From assembly GCF_001509475.1 (NCBI RefSeq), contig NZ_LLZG01000081.1:1-64000 (forward strand): a stretch of 64,000 nucleotides of DNA, given 5' to 3'. A model generated the notes under the pieces. It was not told the origin of the DNA. It did not search any database and worked only from the letters and a program-made list of their open reading frames with translations. This document shows, in pieces, positions 1-10,424 of the stretch. Position numbers and translations under genes: made by a program. Numbering within the stretch: position 1 is the stretch's first letter; every line of letters starts with the position of its first letter. Origin of the DNA: Streptomyces regalis. GTDB lineage: Bacteria > Actinomycetota > Actinomycetes > Streptomycetales > Streptomycetaceae.

Positions 1-250
1 GTTCTCAAGGAACGGACGCTTCCTTTGTACTCACCCTCTCGGGCTTTCCTCCGGGCGCTTCCCTTCGGTCTTGCGTTTCCGACTCTATCAGATCTTTTCG
101 ATCCGATTTCCTCGGCGCTTTCCAGGTTTCCGCTCTCGCGTTTCCCTTTCCGGCGGTTCCGACTTTATCAGAGATTCTGAGTCGGAATTCCCGCCCCCTG
201 CGGGGACTGGTTCCGGCGCACGAGGTGGCCGGGTTCCCGTTCAGGCGGAG
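1..250 (-). promoter_or_regulatory. rRNA operon promoter and 16S leader region
   Basis: Read on the minus strand, this stretch ends at the window edge with CCGTTCCTTGAGAAC, which I recognise as part of the Streptomyces 16S rRNA precursor leader. Upstream are two similar -10-like blocks about 80 nt apart, TCTGATAAAGTCGGAA (near 157-172) and TCTGATAGAGTCGGAA (near 77-92), consistent with tandem rRNA promoters. The 16S gene itself would begin a few hundred bases to the left, outside the window. The -35 boxes are not obvious. No protein gene is supported here. Confidence 0.7.
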
Positions 251-263
251 CCGTAAACGTACT

Positions 264-303
264 GGAGCGGGGCGCCTCGATGCAAATCGAGGCGCCCCGC
301 TCC
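264..303 (-). terminator. Strong hairpin terminator after rnj
   Basis: A perfect 17-bp stem (264-280 with 287-303) around a 6-nt loop lies about 30 nt past the rnj stop codon. It has no U-tract, which is usual for Streptomyces terminators. It separates rnj from the rRNA promoters that follow in the same direction. Confidence 0.85.
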
Positions 304-334
304 GGGTTCACACGGTCGTGCGTCCGACGGACCG

Positions 335-2020
335 TCAGACCTCCACCACCACAGGGAGGATCATCGGCCTGCGGCGATAGGTGTCCGAGACCCACTTGCC
401 CAGGGAGCGGCGCACCAGCTGCTGCAGCTGGTGGGGTTCGACCACGCCGTCCTGGGCCGACCGCTCCAGCGTCTCCGTGATCTTCGGGATGACCTCCCCG
501 AAGGCGGAGTCCTCGATGCCGGAGCCGCGGGCCTGGATGTGCGGGCCGCCCGTGATCTTGCCGGTGGAGGAGTCCACCACCACGAAGACCGAGATGATGC
601 CCTCGTCGCCCAGGATCTTGCGGTCCTTGAGCGCCGGTTCGCCCACGTCGCCGACCGACAGGCCGTCGACGTACACGTAACCCGCCTGCACCTTGCCGGA
701 GATCTTCGCCCTGCCCTCGATGAGGTCGACGGCGACGCCGTCCTCGGCGATGACGATGCGGTCGTGCGGGACGCCGGTCAGGGCGCCGAGTTCGGCGTTG
801 GCGCGCAGGTGGCGCCATTCGCCGTGCACCGGCATCAGGTTCTTCGGGCGGCAGATGTTGTAGAAGTACAGCAGCTCGCCGGCCGAGGCGTGGCCCGAGA
901 CGTGGACCTTGGCGTTGCCCTTGTGGACGACGTTGGCGCCCCAGCGGGTCAGGCCGTTGATCACGCGGTAGACCGCGTTCTCGTTGCCGGGGATCAGGGA
1001 GGACGCGAGAATCACGGTGTCGCCTTGGACGATCCGGATCTGGTGGTCCCTGTTCGCCATCCTCGACAGGGCTGCCATCGGCTCGCCCTGCGAGCCCGTG
1101 CAGACCAGCACGACCTCGCTGTCCGGGAGGTCGTCGAGCGTCTTGACGTCGACCACCAGGCCCGGGGGGACCTTCAGGTAGCCCAGGTCCCTGGCGATGC
1201 CCATGTTGCGGACCATCGAGCGGCCGACGAAGGCGACCCGGCGGCCGTACTCGTGGGCCGCGTCCAGGATCTGCTGGATGCGGTGGATGTGGCTGGCGAA
1301 GCTTGCCACGATGATCCGCTTGCGAGCGCCCGCAAAGACCTGGCGCAGGACGTTGGAGATGTCGCGCTCGTGCGCGGTGAAGCCCGGGACCTCCGCGTTC
1401 GTGGAGTCGGAGAGGAGGAGGTCGATTCCCTCCTCACTCAGGCGCGCGAAGGCGTGGAGATCCGTCAGACGGTTGTCCAGCGGTAGCTGGTCCATCTTGA
1501 AGTCGCCTGTGTGGACCACCATGCCGGCGGGTGTGCGGATCGCGACCGCCAAGGCGTCCGGGATGGAGTGATTGACCGCGACGAACTCGCAGTCGAAGGG
1601 GCCGATGCGCTCGCGGTTACCCTCCGCCACCTCGAGGGTGTACGGGCGGATGCGGTGCTCCTGGAGCTTGGCCTCGATGAGGGCGAGGGTCAGCTTGGAG
1701 CCGATCAGCGGGATGTCCGGCTTCTCACGGAGGAGGAAGGGGACGCCGCCGATGTGGTCCTCGTGGCCATGGGTGAGGACGATGCCCTCGATGTCGTCGA
1801 GGCGGTCCCGGATGGACGAGAAGTCCGGCAGGATCAGGTCGATTCCGGGCTGCTCCTCCTCTGGGAAGAGCACTCCGCAGTCGACGATCAACAGGCGGCC
1901 GCCGTACTCGAAGACCGTCATGTTTCGGCCGATTTCGCCGAGGCCGCCGAGCGGGGTGACCCGCAGGCCGCCTTCGGGGAGCGGCGGGGGCGCGCTGAGT
2001 TCAGGATGCGGATGACTCAA
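335..2020 (-). CDS. rnj: Ribonuclease J
   Basis: A 561-residue metallo-beta-lactamase/beta-CASP ribonuclease of the RNase J type, which processes and degrades RNA in the cytoplasm by endo- and 5' exonucleolytic cleavage. The zinc motif HGHEDHIGG is near residue 85, NHSIPDA and HTGDFKMD follow, and the beta-CASP region holds SGHAS and the PVHGEWRHL motif. Length is normal for the family. The start is TTG at 2020, chosen because GAGGAGAG sits about 6 nt upstream and the N-terminus matches what is expected for Streptomyces RNase J. It lies downstream of dapA on the same strand, an arrangement common in Streptomyces. Confidence 0.95.
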   Translation of the reverse strand: MSHPHPELSAPPPLPEGGLRVTPLGGLGEIGRNMTVFEYGGRLLIVDCGVLFPEEEQPGIDLILPDFSSIRDRLDDIEGIVLTHGHEDHIGGVPFLLREKPDIPLIGSKLTLALIEAKLQEHRIRPYTLEVAEGNRERIGPFDCEFVAVNHSIPDALAVAIRTPAGMVVHTGDFKMDQLPLDNRLTDLHAFARLSEEGIDLLLSDSTNAEVPGFTAHERDISNVLRQVFAGARKRIIVASFASHIHRIQQILDAAHEYGRRVAFVGRSMVRNMGIARDLGYLKVPPGLVVDVKTLDDLPDSEVVLVCTGSQGEPMAALSRMANRDHQIRIVQGDTVILASSLIPGNENAVYRVINGLTRWGANVVHKGNAKVHVSGHASAGELLYFYNICRPKNLMPVHGEWRHLRANAELGALTGVPHDRIVIAEDGVAVDLIEGRAKISGKVQAGYVYVDGLSVGDVGEPALKDRKILGDEGIISVFVVVDSSTGKITGGPHIQARGSGIEDSAFGEVIPKITETLERSAQDGVVEPHQLQQLVRRSLGKWVSDTYRRRPMILPVVVEV

Positions 2021-2036
2021 AAGACTCTCCTCACCA

Positions 2037-2071
2037 CGCGCGCCACGTACCGGTTGGGCACGTGGCGCGCG
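2037..2071 (-). terminator. Perfect hairpin between dapA and rnj
   Basis: A 12-bp perfect stem (2037-2048 with 2060-2071) with an 11-nt loop lies between the dapA stop and the rnj start, ending only about 5 nt before the rnj Shine-Dalgarno. It could terminate dapA transcripts or be a structured element in the rnj 5' leader. Sequence alone cannot decide. Confidence 0.55.
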
Positions 2072-2174
2072 TGACGTTCGTGCAGAAGCAGTTGTCGTTG
2101 TGGGGTGCAGGCACCGGTGGCCTGCCTATTCAGTTGTGAAGTCTGGTGCGCGCCCGGGCGCGCGAAGTCTCGTG

Positions 2175-3074
2175 CTAGAGCTGTACCCCGCCTGCAGCAA
2201 GATCGATCTTGAGCTGCTCGATCTCCTCGGGTGAGCACTCCGCCATCGGCGCGCGCAGTGGTCCGGCGGGCAGGCCCTGGAGGGCGAGCGCGGCCTTGGT
2301 GGTCATGACGCCCTGGGTGCGGAACATGCCGGTGTAGACCGGGAGCAGCTTCTGGTGGATCTCGGTGGCCTTCTGGACGTCGCCGGAGACGTACGCCTCG
2401 ACGAGCGCGCGCAGATCCGGGGTGACCACGTGACCGACGACCGAGACGAAACCGACCGCGCCCACGGAGAGCAGCGGCAGGTTCAGCATGTCGTCGCCGG
2501 AGTACCAGGCGAGGCCGGAGCGGGCGATGGCCCAGCTGGCTCGGCCGAGGTCGCCCTTGGCGTCCTTGTTGGCGACGATCCGCGGGTGCTCGGCGAGGCG
2601 GACGATCGTCTCGGTGTTGATCGGGACGCCGCTGCGGCCGGGGATGTCGTAGAGCATGACCGGCAGCTCGGTGGCGTCGGCGATGGCCTTGAAGTGCCGG
2701 TACAGGCCCTCCTGCGGGGGCTTGTTGTAGTACGGCGTGACCACCAGGAGCCCGTGTGCGCCCACCTTCTCCGCCGTGCGGGCGAGCTCGAGGCTGTGGT
2801 GGGTGTCGTTGGTGCCGACGCCGGCCACGACGTGGGCACGGTCTCCGACTGCCTCCAGTACCGCTCGTACCAGGTCCGATTTCTCCGCGTCACTGGTGGT
2901 GGGCGACTCACCGGTGGTGCCGTTGATGATCAGGCCGTCGTTGCCTGCGTCCACCAGGTGCGTGGCGAGCCGCTGCGCGCCGTCGAGATCAAGTGCGCCG
3001 TCCGCCGTGAAGGGCGTGATCATGGCGGTGAGGACCCGCCCGAAGGGGGTCTGCGGAGTGGAGGTCGGAGCCAT
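2175..3074 (-). CDS. dapA: 4-hydroxy-tetrahydrodipicolinate synthase
   Basis: A 299-residue class I aldolase that condenses pyruvate with aspartate semialdehyde, the first committed step of the diaminopimelate/lysine branch. Visible motifs are GTTGESPT (near residue 54), the tyrosine-bearing VVTPYYNKPP and the Schiff-base lysine in IVANKDAKGD. Length is typical. The start at 3074 lacks a clear Shine-Dalgarno. A TAGCGT hexamer lies about 7 nt before the ATG, so a leaderless transcript is possible, but this is inference. dapB is nearby (5688-6440) but in a separate unit. Confidence 0.96.
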   Translation of the reverse strand: MAPTSTPQTPFGRVLTAMITPFTADGALDLDGAQRLATHLVDAGNDGLIINGTTGESPTTSDAEKSDLVRAVLEAVGDRAHVVAGVGTNDTHHSLELARTAEKVGAHGLLVVTPYYNKPPQEGLYRHFKAIADATELPVMLYDIPGRSGVPINTETIVRLAEHPRIVANKDAKGDLGRASWAIARSGLAWYSGDDMLNLPLLSVGAVGFVSVVGHVVTPDLRALVEAYVSGDVQKATEIHQKLLPVYTGMFRTQGVMTTKAALALQGLPAGPLRAPMAECSPEEIEQLKIDLAAGGVQL

Positions 3075-3147
3075 GGGTTACACGCTACTCGTTGCGCACG
3101 GCCTGGTCTGCCCTAGGGGGGTACGGAAAAGTCCGGACAAAGATGGA

Positions 3148-3187
3148 ACCCGGCACTGCCTGCTCGGGGGTTCAAGCAGTGCCGGGT
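3148..3187 (-). terminator. Terminator after thyX
   Basis: A 12-bp perfect stem (3148-3159 with 3176-3187) with a 16-nt loop, about 100 nt past the thyX stop and upstream of dapA on the minus strand. Confidence 0.75.
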
Positions 3188-3286
3188 CCGTTTGATCAGG
3201 CTAGATGAACTTCTCTAAATGCCGCAATACGGACACTTCGTGAGGCTGGTCCGTGCGGCCCTGCCCGGTCGGCGAACTTGGCTGCG

Positions 3287-4027
3287 TTACGGCGCCACAC
3301 GACCGTTCGCATTGAAGGCGGCGTACGTCAGCGGCATGAGCTTGGCCCACTCCGCCTCCATCTTCTCGCCGACCATCTCGATCTCCCGCTGCGGGAAGGA
3401 CGGGACCTTGGCCAGCTCGTGCTGGGTGCGCAGGCCGAGGAAGTGCATCAGGGAGCGGGCGTTACAGGTGGCGTACATCGAGGAGAACAGGCCGACCGGG
3501 AGGACCGCGCGGGCGACCTCGCGGGCGACGCCGGCGGCGAGCATCTCCTGGTAGGCCTCGTACGACTCCCGGTACGAGTCCTCCATGACTCGGCCGACCA
3601 GCTCCTGCTGGGCCTGGGTGCCTTCGACGAAGACGTACTTGCCGGGGCGGCCCTCCTGGACCAGCTTGCGGGACTCGCCGGGGACGTAGAAGACGGGCTG
3701 GAGCTCGCGGTAGCGGCCGCTCTCCTCGTTGTACGACCAGCCCACGCGGTGCCGCATGAACTCGCGGAAGACGAAGATCGGGGCACTGATGAAGAAGGTC
3801 ATCGAGTTGTGCTCGAAGGGGCTGCCGTGCCGGTCCCGCATCAGGTAGTTGATCAGGCCCTTGGAGCGCTCGGGGTCCTTCTGCAGCTCCTCCAGGGACT
3901 GCTCACCGGCGGTGGAGACGCGGGCGGCCCACAGCACGTCGGAGTCGGCCGCGCTGTGCTTGACCAGCTCGACGGTGACGTCGCTGCGGAAGCTGGGCTT
4001 GAGGTCGTCGGCGGGGGTGTCGGTCAC
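3287..4027 (-). CDS. thyX: FAD-dependent thymidylate synthase
   Basis: A 246-residue flavin-dependent thymidylate synthase that makes dTMP from dUMP using methylene-tetrahydrofolate and FAD. The ThyX signature RHRxxS is present as RHRVGWSYNEESGRY (near residue 97), and the C-terminal part carries the family pattern NARSLMHFL. The reading frame stays open further upstream, but I chose GTG at 4027 (N-terminus VTDTPADD) because GGAAGGA sits about 10 nt before it and this gives the usual family length. Confidence 0.95.
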   Translation of the reverse strand: MTDTPADDLKPSFRSDVTVELVKHSAADSDVLWAARVSTAGEQSLEELQKDPERSKGLINYLMRDRHGSPFEHNSMTFFISAPIFVFREFMRHRVGWSYNEESGRYRELQPVFYVPGESRKLVQEGRPGKYVFVEGTQAQQELVGRVMEDSYRESYEAYQEMLAAGVAREVARAVLPVGLFSSMYATCNARSLMHFLGLRTQHELAKVPSFPQREIEMVGEKMEAEWAKLMPLTYAAFNANGRVAP

Positions 4028-4235
4028 GGCTCGGAGGGTCCTTCCATCACTTCGCTGGGCGGCGCCCACTCTACGGCCCGGCACTGACAACGGGGCGTTC
4101 GGTGCCGGGTCGCGACATACGGCGGCGAACTTCGGCGAATTTCTGTGAATTCGGCGAAACCGGGCACCTCTTGGGGCGCTCGCCCGTCTGTGTTGGTGAC
4201 GGTCACCCACACGACCCCGAGAGGAGAAGCCTCCG

Positions 4236-4472
4236 ATGTTCCGTCGGCGCGAGCCCGTCCCGTTCGCCTTCCTTGCCGAGGCTGACAGGTTCCGCAGCGA
4301 TGTCACTCCCCCACCCCCTGAGCGGGCGTCCATCGGTCAGATAGCCGGGCGCTGGCTGCTGGGACTCACCATCGTCGCCGGGCTGGTGGGCTCACTGGTG
4401 CTCGGCATGCCGGCGCTGTCCACCGACACCGCCACTCGGACTCAGCAGTCACAGGCCTCCCAGGGGCGCTGA
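4236..4472 (+). CDS. Small single-pass membrane protein
   Basis: A 78-residue protein with a basic start (MFRRREPVPF), one hydrophobic segment (roughly residues 42-60, LLGLTIVAGLVGSLVLGMP) and a short polar Thr/Gln-rich tail. GAGAGGAG lies 6-8 nt before the ATG, so translation is credible. It is divergent from thyX and followed 89 nt later by another membrane-protein gene on the same strand. No family recognised. Confidence 0.7.
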   Translation: MFRRREPVPFAFLAEADRFRSDVTPPPPERASIGQIAGRWLLGLTIVAGLVGSLVLGMPALSTDTATRTQQSQASQGR

Positions 4473-4561
4473 CTCAACCGGACCCCCAAGAGTGGTGACC
4501 AGGGACGCCGGTCGATAACCTCACCGGGCACAGCCCACGCATGGATGAGTGAGGACCAGCC

Positions 4562-5116
4562 GTGCCCCTGCCCTTCCTGACGGCCGACCGCGCATTCGAG
4601 GCAGCCGACGATGTCGCGCTGCCCTTCGAGGACCGTGACCGCTGGCGGCGCCCCTACCGTCCCGGTCCCTGGCGGGTGGGCGTGGCAGCACTGTGGCTGC
4701 TGCTCGCCTCGTACGTGCTGTTCGCCGCGGTCATCATCGCCCTGACCGGCACGGTGACCGAGGCGGCTGTCGTCTTCGGCATCGCGCTGCTCGTCATTGC
4801 CGGTGCCCTGCGGCTGCTGCGCATGGGCGTGTGGGTCAGCGCGCGCGGGCTGCGCCAAGTGGGGTTCCTCATGACTCGTACGACGCCCTGGGAGCAGGTC
4901 GACGCCGTGCGGACGGTGCAGCAGCCGGTGCGCTGGCTGGGGCTGCCGCGGACGGTGCAGGGGCAGGCGCTGATGCTCGTACAGCGGGGTCGTGCGGCGG
5001 ATGACATGCCGGTGCTGATGACCACGCACAATGCGGACTTCCTGGGGCGGGTCGCAGCATTCGACCGGGCCGCCGACGCGATCGAGGCGTGGGCCGCGGA
5101 GAGCCCGCGCGGCTGA
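4562..5116 (+). CDS. Two-TM membrane protein with PH-like C-terminus
   Basis: A 184-residue protein starting with GTG at 4562 (GAGGA 8 nt upstream). Two adjacent hydrophobic segments (about residues 42-63 and 69-88) are followed by a beta-rich region beginning GVWVSARGLRQVGF and containing TTPWEQVDAV, the usual pattern of bacterial PH-like domains in Streptomyces membrane proteins. Function unknown. It shares the general plan, but not clear sequence identity, with the proteins at 23811 and 45990. A strong hairpin follows. Confidence 0.8.
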   Translation: MPLPFLTADRAFEAADDVALPFEDRDRWRRPYRPGPWRVGVAALWLLLASYVLFAAVIIALTGTVTEAAVVFGIALLVIAGALRLLRMGVWVSARGLRQVGFLMTRTTPWEQVDAVRTVQQPVRWLGLPRTVQGQALMLVQRGRAADDMPVLMTTHNADFLGRVAAFDRAADAIEAWAAESPRG

Positions 5117-5133
5117 CCCGAGGGGACGTACGT

Positions 5134-5174
5134 CGAAGGGGCCGGTCCGCAGCGAGTGCGGGCCGGCCCCTTCG
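5134..5174. terminator. Bidirectional terminator
   Basis: A near-perfect 17-bp stem (CGAAGGGGCCGG.. with ..CCGGCCCCTTCG) lies between the convergent genes ending at 5116 (+) and 5218 (-), so it can serve both. Confidence 0.85.
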
Positions 5175-5217
5175 CGTATGCCTGAGCAGTCGTCGTACGG
5201 CGCAGTCGTCGTACGGC

Positions 5218-5670
5218 TCAGGCCTCGACGGTCCTGCCCTCGTGCAGGGCGATGGCCCTCTGCATCGCCTTGCGGGCGCGCGGGGTGTCGCGGGCGTCGT
5301 GATAGGCGATGGCGAGGCGGAACCAGCTGCGCCAGTCGTCGGGGGCGGCTTCCGTCTCGGCCTTGCGCCTGGCGAAGACCTCGTCGGCCGAGTCACGGTC
5401 GATGCGGCCGCCGGGGGTGCGCTTCAGCTCGTCGACGGGCAGGCCGCCCTCGGCGTCGAGGGCGGCGGCGAGGGCGTTGGCCTTGCGGACGAACTGGGTG
5501 TTCTTCCACAGGAACCACAGGCCGATCACCGGCAGGATCAGCACCGCCACCCCGAAGGTGACGGTGAGGACCGTGCCGGACTGGATGAGCATCACGCCAC
5601 GGCTGCCGACCAGGACGAAGTAGACGACCAGGACGGCGGCCGTTATGGCGTAGGAGATCTTCGCGCGCAT
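5218..5670 (-). CDS. Membrane protein with TPR-like C-terminus
   Basis: A 150-residue protein with two N-terminal transmembrane segments (about residues 8-28 and 35-54) and a soluble C-terminus. The segment DWRSWFRLAIAYHDARDTPRARKAMQRAI has the A/G/Y spacing of a tetratricopeptide repeat. It begins 17 nt after the dapB stop, so it is probably the last gene of the rpsO-pnp-peptidase-dapB direction of transcription. Specific role unknown. Confidence 0.8.
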   Translation of the reverse strand: MRAKISYAITAAVLVVYFVLVGSRGVMLIQSGTVLTVTFGVAVLILPVIGLWFLWKNTQFVRKANALAAALDAEGGLPVDELKRTPGGRIDRDSADEVFARRKAETEAAPDDWRSWFRLAIAYHDARDTPRARKAMQRAIALHEGRTVEA

Positions 5671-5687
5671 GTTCTCAGGGCCTCGTG

Positions 5688-6482
<795 letters not shown>

Positions 6483-7862
6483 TCAGGCGACCGCGTCGTG
6501 CAGCCGGGACGCCTGCTTGTCCTTCAGCGGGCCGATGACCGACAGCGAGGGCCGCTGTCCCAGGATCTCGCGGGCGACCGCGCGGACGTCGTCCGGGGTG
6601 ACCGACGCTATCCGGGCCAGCATGTCGTCGACGGACATCTGCTCGCCCCAGCACAGCTCGCTCTTGCCGATGCGGTTCATGAGCGCGCCGGTGTCCTCCA
6701 GGCCGAGGACGGTGGAGCCCTTGAGCTGGCCGATGGCGCGGCCGATCTCGTCGTCGGGCAGGCCGTGTTCGGCGACGTGGTCGAGTTCGTCGCGGCAGAT
6801 CTTCAGCACGTCGTGCACCTGCGACGGCCTGCAGCCCGCGTACACGCCGAACAGACCGCAGTCGGCGAAGCCGGAGGTGTACGAGTACACGCTGTAGGCC
6901 AGGCCGCGCTTCTCGCGGACCTCCTGGAACAGACGGGAGGACATGCCGCCGCCCAGTGCCGTGTTCAGGACGCCCAGGGCCCAGCGGCGCTCGTCCGTGC
7001 GGGACAGTCCGGGCATGCCGAGGACGACGTGCGCCTGCTCGGTCTTGCGGCCGATGAGCTCGACGCGGCCCGCGGTGCGCAGGGCGCGGCGGCCGTCGCG
7101 CGGGGCGATGGGCGTGGCGTCCAGGCTCTTGAGGGCGCCCGCCTTCTCGAAGGCCGCGCGGACCTGCCGTACGACCTTGTTGTGGTCGATGTTGCCCGCG
7201 GCCGCCACGACCAGGTGGGTCGGGTCGTAGTGCTTCTTGTAGAAGCGGCGGATGCGGTCGGCGGTGAGGGCGTTGACCGTGTCGACCGTGCCGAGGACCG
7301 GGCGGCCGAGGGGGTTGTCGCCGAACATGGTGTGCGCGAACAGGTCGTGCACGCAGTCGCCCGGGTCGTCCTCGGTCATGGCGATCTCTTCGAGGATGGC
7401 GCCCCGCTCGACGTTGACGTCCTCTTCGAGGATGAGCGAGCCCGTCAGCATGTCGCAGACGACGTCTATGGCCAGCGGCAGGTCGGCGTCGAGCACGCGC
7501 GCGTAGTAGCACGTGTACTCCTTCGCCGTGAACGCGTTCATCTCGCCGCCGACGGCGTCGATGGCGGAGGAGATGTCCAGGGCGGACCTGCGGGTGGTGC
7601 CCTTGAAGAGCAGGTGCTCCAGGTAGTGCGTGGCGCCGTTCAGGGCCGGGGTCTCGTCGCGGGAGCCGACGTGTGCCCAGATGCCGAAGGTCGCCGAGCG
7701 GACCGAGGGCAGGGTCTCGGTGACGACGCGCAGGCCGCCCGGGAGGGTGGTCTTGCGGACCGTGCCGATGCCGCCTGCGCCCTTGATCAGGGTTTGGGTA
7801 CGGGCGACGGCCCGCGCCTCCGAAGAGGTGCGGGCCGTCGCCGTGGAGCTACTCGACGTCAC
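6483..7862 (-). CDS. M16 family zinc metallopeptidase
   Basis: A 459-residue processing-peptidase-like protein of the M16B subfamily. The inverted zinc motif HxxEH is present as HYLEH, with the distal glutamate in [11 protein letters not shown]. The C-terminal half carries the usual R/Y pair region ([16 protein letters not shown]). Its start overlaps the pnp stop (7859-7862, ATGA type), indicating translational coupling. This gene follows pnp in many actinobacteria. The substrate is unknown. Confidence 0.92.
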   Translation of the reverse strand: MTSSSSTATARTSSEARAVARTQTLIKGAGGIGTVRKTTLPGGLRVVTETLPSVRSATFGIWAHVGSRDETPALNGATHYLEHLLFKGTTRRSALDISSAIDAVGGEMNAFTAKEYTCYYARVLDADLPLAIDVVCDMLTGSLILEEDVNVERGAILEEIAMTEDDPGDCVHDLFAHTMFGDNPLGRPVLGTVDTVNALTADRIRRFYKKHYDPTHLVVAAAGNIDHNKVVRQVRAAFEKAGALKSLDATPIAPRDGRRALRTAGRVELIGRKTEQAHVVLGMPGLSRTDERRWALGVLNTALGGGMSSRLFQEVREKRGLAYSVYSYTSGFADCGLFGVYAGCRPSQVHDVLKICRDELDHVAEHGLPDDEIGRAIGQLKGSTVLGLEDTGALMNRIGKSELCWGEQMSVDDMLARIASVTPDDVRAVAREILGQRPSLSVIGPLKDKQASRLHDAVA

Positions 7863-10093
7863 TTGTCGGCGTCGTCCTTCTTGTCGTCGGCGGAGTCGCT
7901 GTCGGACTCGCCCTCGCCCTCGATCACGGGGATGAGGGAGAGCTTGCCGCGGGAGTCGATCTCGGCGATCTCGACCTGGACCTTCTGGCCCACACCGAGG
8001 ACGTCCTCGACGTTCTCCACGCGCTTGCCGCCGGCCAGCTTGCGGATCTGCGAGATGTGCAGCAGACCGTCCTTGCCGGGCAGGAGCGAGACGAACGCAC
8101 CGAAGGTGGTCGTCTTCACGACCGTGCCCAGGTAGCGCTCGCCGACCTCGGGCATCGTCGGGTTGGCGATGCCGTTGATCGTGGTGCGGGCGGCCTCGGC
8201 GGACGGGCCGTCAGCGGCACCGATGTAGATCGTGCCGTCGTCCTCGATCGTGATCTCGGCGCCGGTGTCCTCCTGGATCTGGTTGATCATCTTGCCCTTG
8301 GGGCCGATGACCTCGCCGATCTTGTCCACGGGGATCTTGACGGTGATGATCCGCGGGGCGTTCGGGGACATCTCGTCCGGCGTGTCGATCGCTTCCATCA
8401 TCACGTCGAGGATGTGGAGGCGGGCGTCACGGGCCTGCTTCAGGGCGGCGGCCAGGACGGAGGCCGGGATGCCGTCCAGCTTGGTGTCGAGCTGGAGGGC
8501 GGTCACGAACTCCTTGGTGCCGGCGACCTTGAAGTCCATGTCGCCGAAGGCGTCCTCCGCACCGAGGATGTCGGTGAGGGTGACGTAGTGCGTCTCGCCC
8601 TCGATCTCCTGGGAGATCAGACCCATGGCGATACCGGCGACGGGGGCCTTGAGCGGCACACCGGCGTTCAGCAGCGACATGGTGGAGGCGCAGACCGAGC
8701 CCATGGACGTCGAGCCGTTGGAGCTCAGCGCCTCGGAGACCTGGCGGATCGCGTAGGGGAACTCCTCGCGCGTCGGCAGGACCGGCACGAGGGCGCGCTC
8801 GGCGAGGGCGCCGTGGCCGATCTCGCGGCGCTTCGGGGAGCCGACGCGGCCGGTCTCGCCGGTGGAGTACGGCGGGAAGTTGTAGTTGTGCATGTAGCGC
8901 TTGCGGGTCACCGGGGAGAGGGTGTCCAGCTGCTGCTCCATGCGGAGCATGTTGAGGGTGGTGACGCCCAGGATCTGGGTCTCGCCACGCTCGAACACCG
9001 CGGAGCCGTGCACGCGCGGGATGGCCTCGACCTCGGCGGCCAGCGTGCGGATGTCGGTGACACCGCGGCCGTCGATGCGCTTCTTCTCCTTGATGACGCG
9101 CTCACGGACCAGGGTCTTGGTCAGCGAGCGGTACGCGGCGGAGATCTCCTTCTCGCGGCCCTCGAACTCCGGCAGGAGCTTCTCGGCGGCGAGCGCCTTG
9201 ACGCGGTCCAGCTCGGACTCGCGCTCCTGCTTGCCGGCGATGGTCAGCGCGGAGGCGAGCTCCGGCTTGACGGCGGCGGTGAGGGCCTCGAGGACGTCGT
9301 CCTGGTAGTCCAGGAAGATCGGGAACTCGCCGGTCGGCTTGGCGGCCTTCGCGGCGAGGTCGGCCTGGGCCTTGCACAGGACCTTGATGAAGGGCTTCGC
9401 GGCCTCCAGACCGGCGGCGACGACCTCCTCGGTCGGAGCCTCGGCGCCGCCCTTGACCAGCTGGATGGTCTTCTCGGTGGCCTCGGCCTCGACCATCATG
9501 ATCGCGACATCGCCGTCCTCCAGGGTGCGGCCCGCGACGACCATGTCGAAGACGGCGTCCTCGAGCTCGGAGTGCGTCGGGAAGGCCACCCACTGGCCGT
9601 TGATCAGCGCGACGCGGACGCCGCCGATCGGGCCGGAGAAGGGCAGACCGGCCAGCTGCGTGGACGCGGACGCGGCGTTGATCGCCACGACGTCGTACAG
9701 GTGGTCGGGGTTGAGCGCCATGATCGTGGCGACGACCTGGATCTCGTTGCGCAGGCCCTTCTTGAAGGACGGGCGCAGCGGGCGGTCGATGAGGCGGCAG
9801 GTGAGGATGGCGTCCTCGGACGGCCGGCCCTCACGCCGGAAGAAGCTGCCGGGGATCTTGCCGGCGGCGTACATCCGCTCCTCGACGTCCACCGTCAGGG
9901 GGAAGAAGTCGAGCTGGTCCTTGGGGTTCTTGGAGGCGGTGGTGGCCGACAGCACCATGGTGTCGTCGTCCAGGTACGCCACGGCGGAGCCGGCGGCCTG
10001 CTTGGCCAGGCGGCCCGTCTCGAAGCGGATGGTGCGGGTGCCGAAGGAACCGTTGTCGATAACGGCCTCGGCGTAGTGGGTCTCGTTCTCCAC
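7859..10093 (-). CDS. pnp: Polyribonucleotide nucleotidyltransferase (PNPase)
   Basis: A 744-residue phosphorolytic 3'-5' exoribonuclease. In Streptomyces this enzyme also adds 3' tails and degrades (p)ppGpp-era transcripts poorly understood here. The order is RNase PH domain 1, helical linker, RNase PH domain 2 (with [14 protein letters not shown]), KH domain ([14 protein letters not shown]) and S1 domain ([15 protein letters not shown]). An acidic D/K-rich tail ends the protein. I chose GTG at 10093 (VENETHYAE) because GGAGAAA lies about 8 nt upstream and it matches the known N-terminus of Streptomyces PNPase; the open frame extends further upstream without support. Confidence 0.96.
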   Translation of the reverse strand: MENETHYAEAVIDNGSFGTRTIRFETGRLAKQAAGSAVAYLDDDTMVLSATTASKNPKDQLDFFPLTVDVEERMYAAGKIPGSFFRREGRPSEDAILTCRLIDRPLRPSFKKGLRNEIQVVATIMALNPDHLYDVVAINAASASTQLAGLPFSGPIGGVRVALINGQWVAFPTHSELEDAVFDMVVAGRTLEDGDVAIMMVEAEATEKTIQLVKGGAEAPTEEVVAAGLEAAKPFIKVLCKAQADLAAKAAKPTGEFPIFLDYQDDVLEALTAAVKPELASALTIAGKQERESELDRVKALAAEKLLPEFEGREKEISAAYRSLTKTLVRERVIKEKKRIDGRGVTDIRTLAAEVEAIPRVHGSAVFERGETQILGVTTLNMLRMEQQLDTLSPVTRKRYMHNYNFPPYSTGETGRVGSPKRREIGHGALAERALVPVLPTREEFPYAIRQVSEALSSNGSTSMGSVCASTMSLLNAGVPLKAPVAGIAMGLISQEIEGETHYVTLTDILGAEDAFGDMDFKVAGTKEFVTALQLDTKLDGIPASVLAAALKQARDARLHILDVMMEAIDTPDEMSPNAPRIITVKIPVDKIGEVIGPKGKMINQIQEDTGAEITIEDDGTIYIGAADGPSAEAARTTINGIANPTMPEVGERYLGTVVKTTTFGAFVSLLPGKDGLLHISQIRKLAGGKRVENVEDVLGVGQKVQVEIAEIDSRGKLSLIPVIEGEGESDSDSADDKKDDADK

Positions 10094-10202
10094 TAGCGTT
10101 TTCTCCGATACTTGTCGTCTTTCGTCCCGTCGCTGCCCGTGTGGCAGGGGGACGGCTGCGGAGAAGCGCTCCGTGCGGTGCGGGCCGGTCTTCGATCGAA
10201 GC

Positions 10203-10226
10203 ACCCGGGGCTCGCTTCCCCCGGGG
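10203..10226 (-). promoter_or_regulatory. Intergenic hairpin in the pnp leader
   Basis: CCCGGGG and its complement form a 7-bp stem with an 8-nt loop about 110 nt upstream of the pnp start. In S. coelicolor the rpsO-pnp intergenic hairpin is cut by RNase III; whether this is the equivalent structure is inference. The rest of 10094-10378 shows no other clear element and should hold the pnp promoter. Confidence 0.4.
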
Positions 10227-10378
10227 GCCACTACCGAGGACCGGCGGCGGCTAGGCGCGCTTCTCCTCTTCTTGTCGTGCTGTGTCGTCCGTATGGCGTT
10301 GTGCTACCACACTACAAAGCGCGTGTGACACTCCGCATGTTTCCGCACGCACGGTTGACGTTCCGCACGTACAGCAAA

Positions 10379-10415
10379 GGGAGCGGCTCCCGATCTCTCC
10401 GGGAACCGCTCCCCT
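10379..10415 (-). terminator. Hairpin after rpsO (attenuator/terminator)
   Basis: GGGAGCGGCTCCCG pairs with CGGGAACCGCTCCC around a short loop, immediately after the rpsO stop. No U-tract follows. In related species transcripts partly read through this point into pnp, so it may act as a leaky terminator. Confidence 0.75.
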
Positions 10416-10424
10416 CACGGCGTC

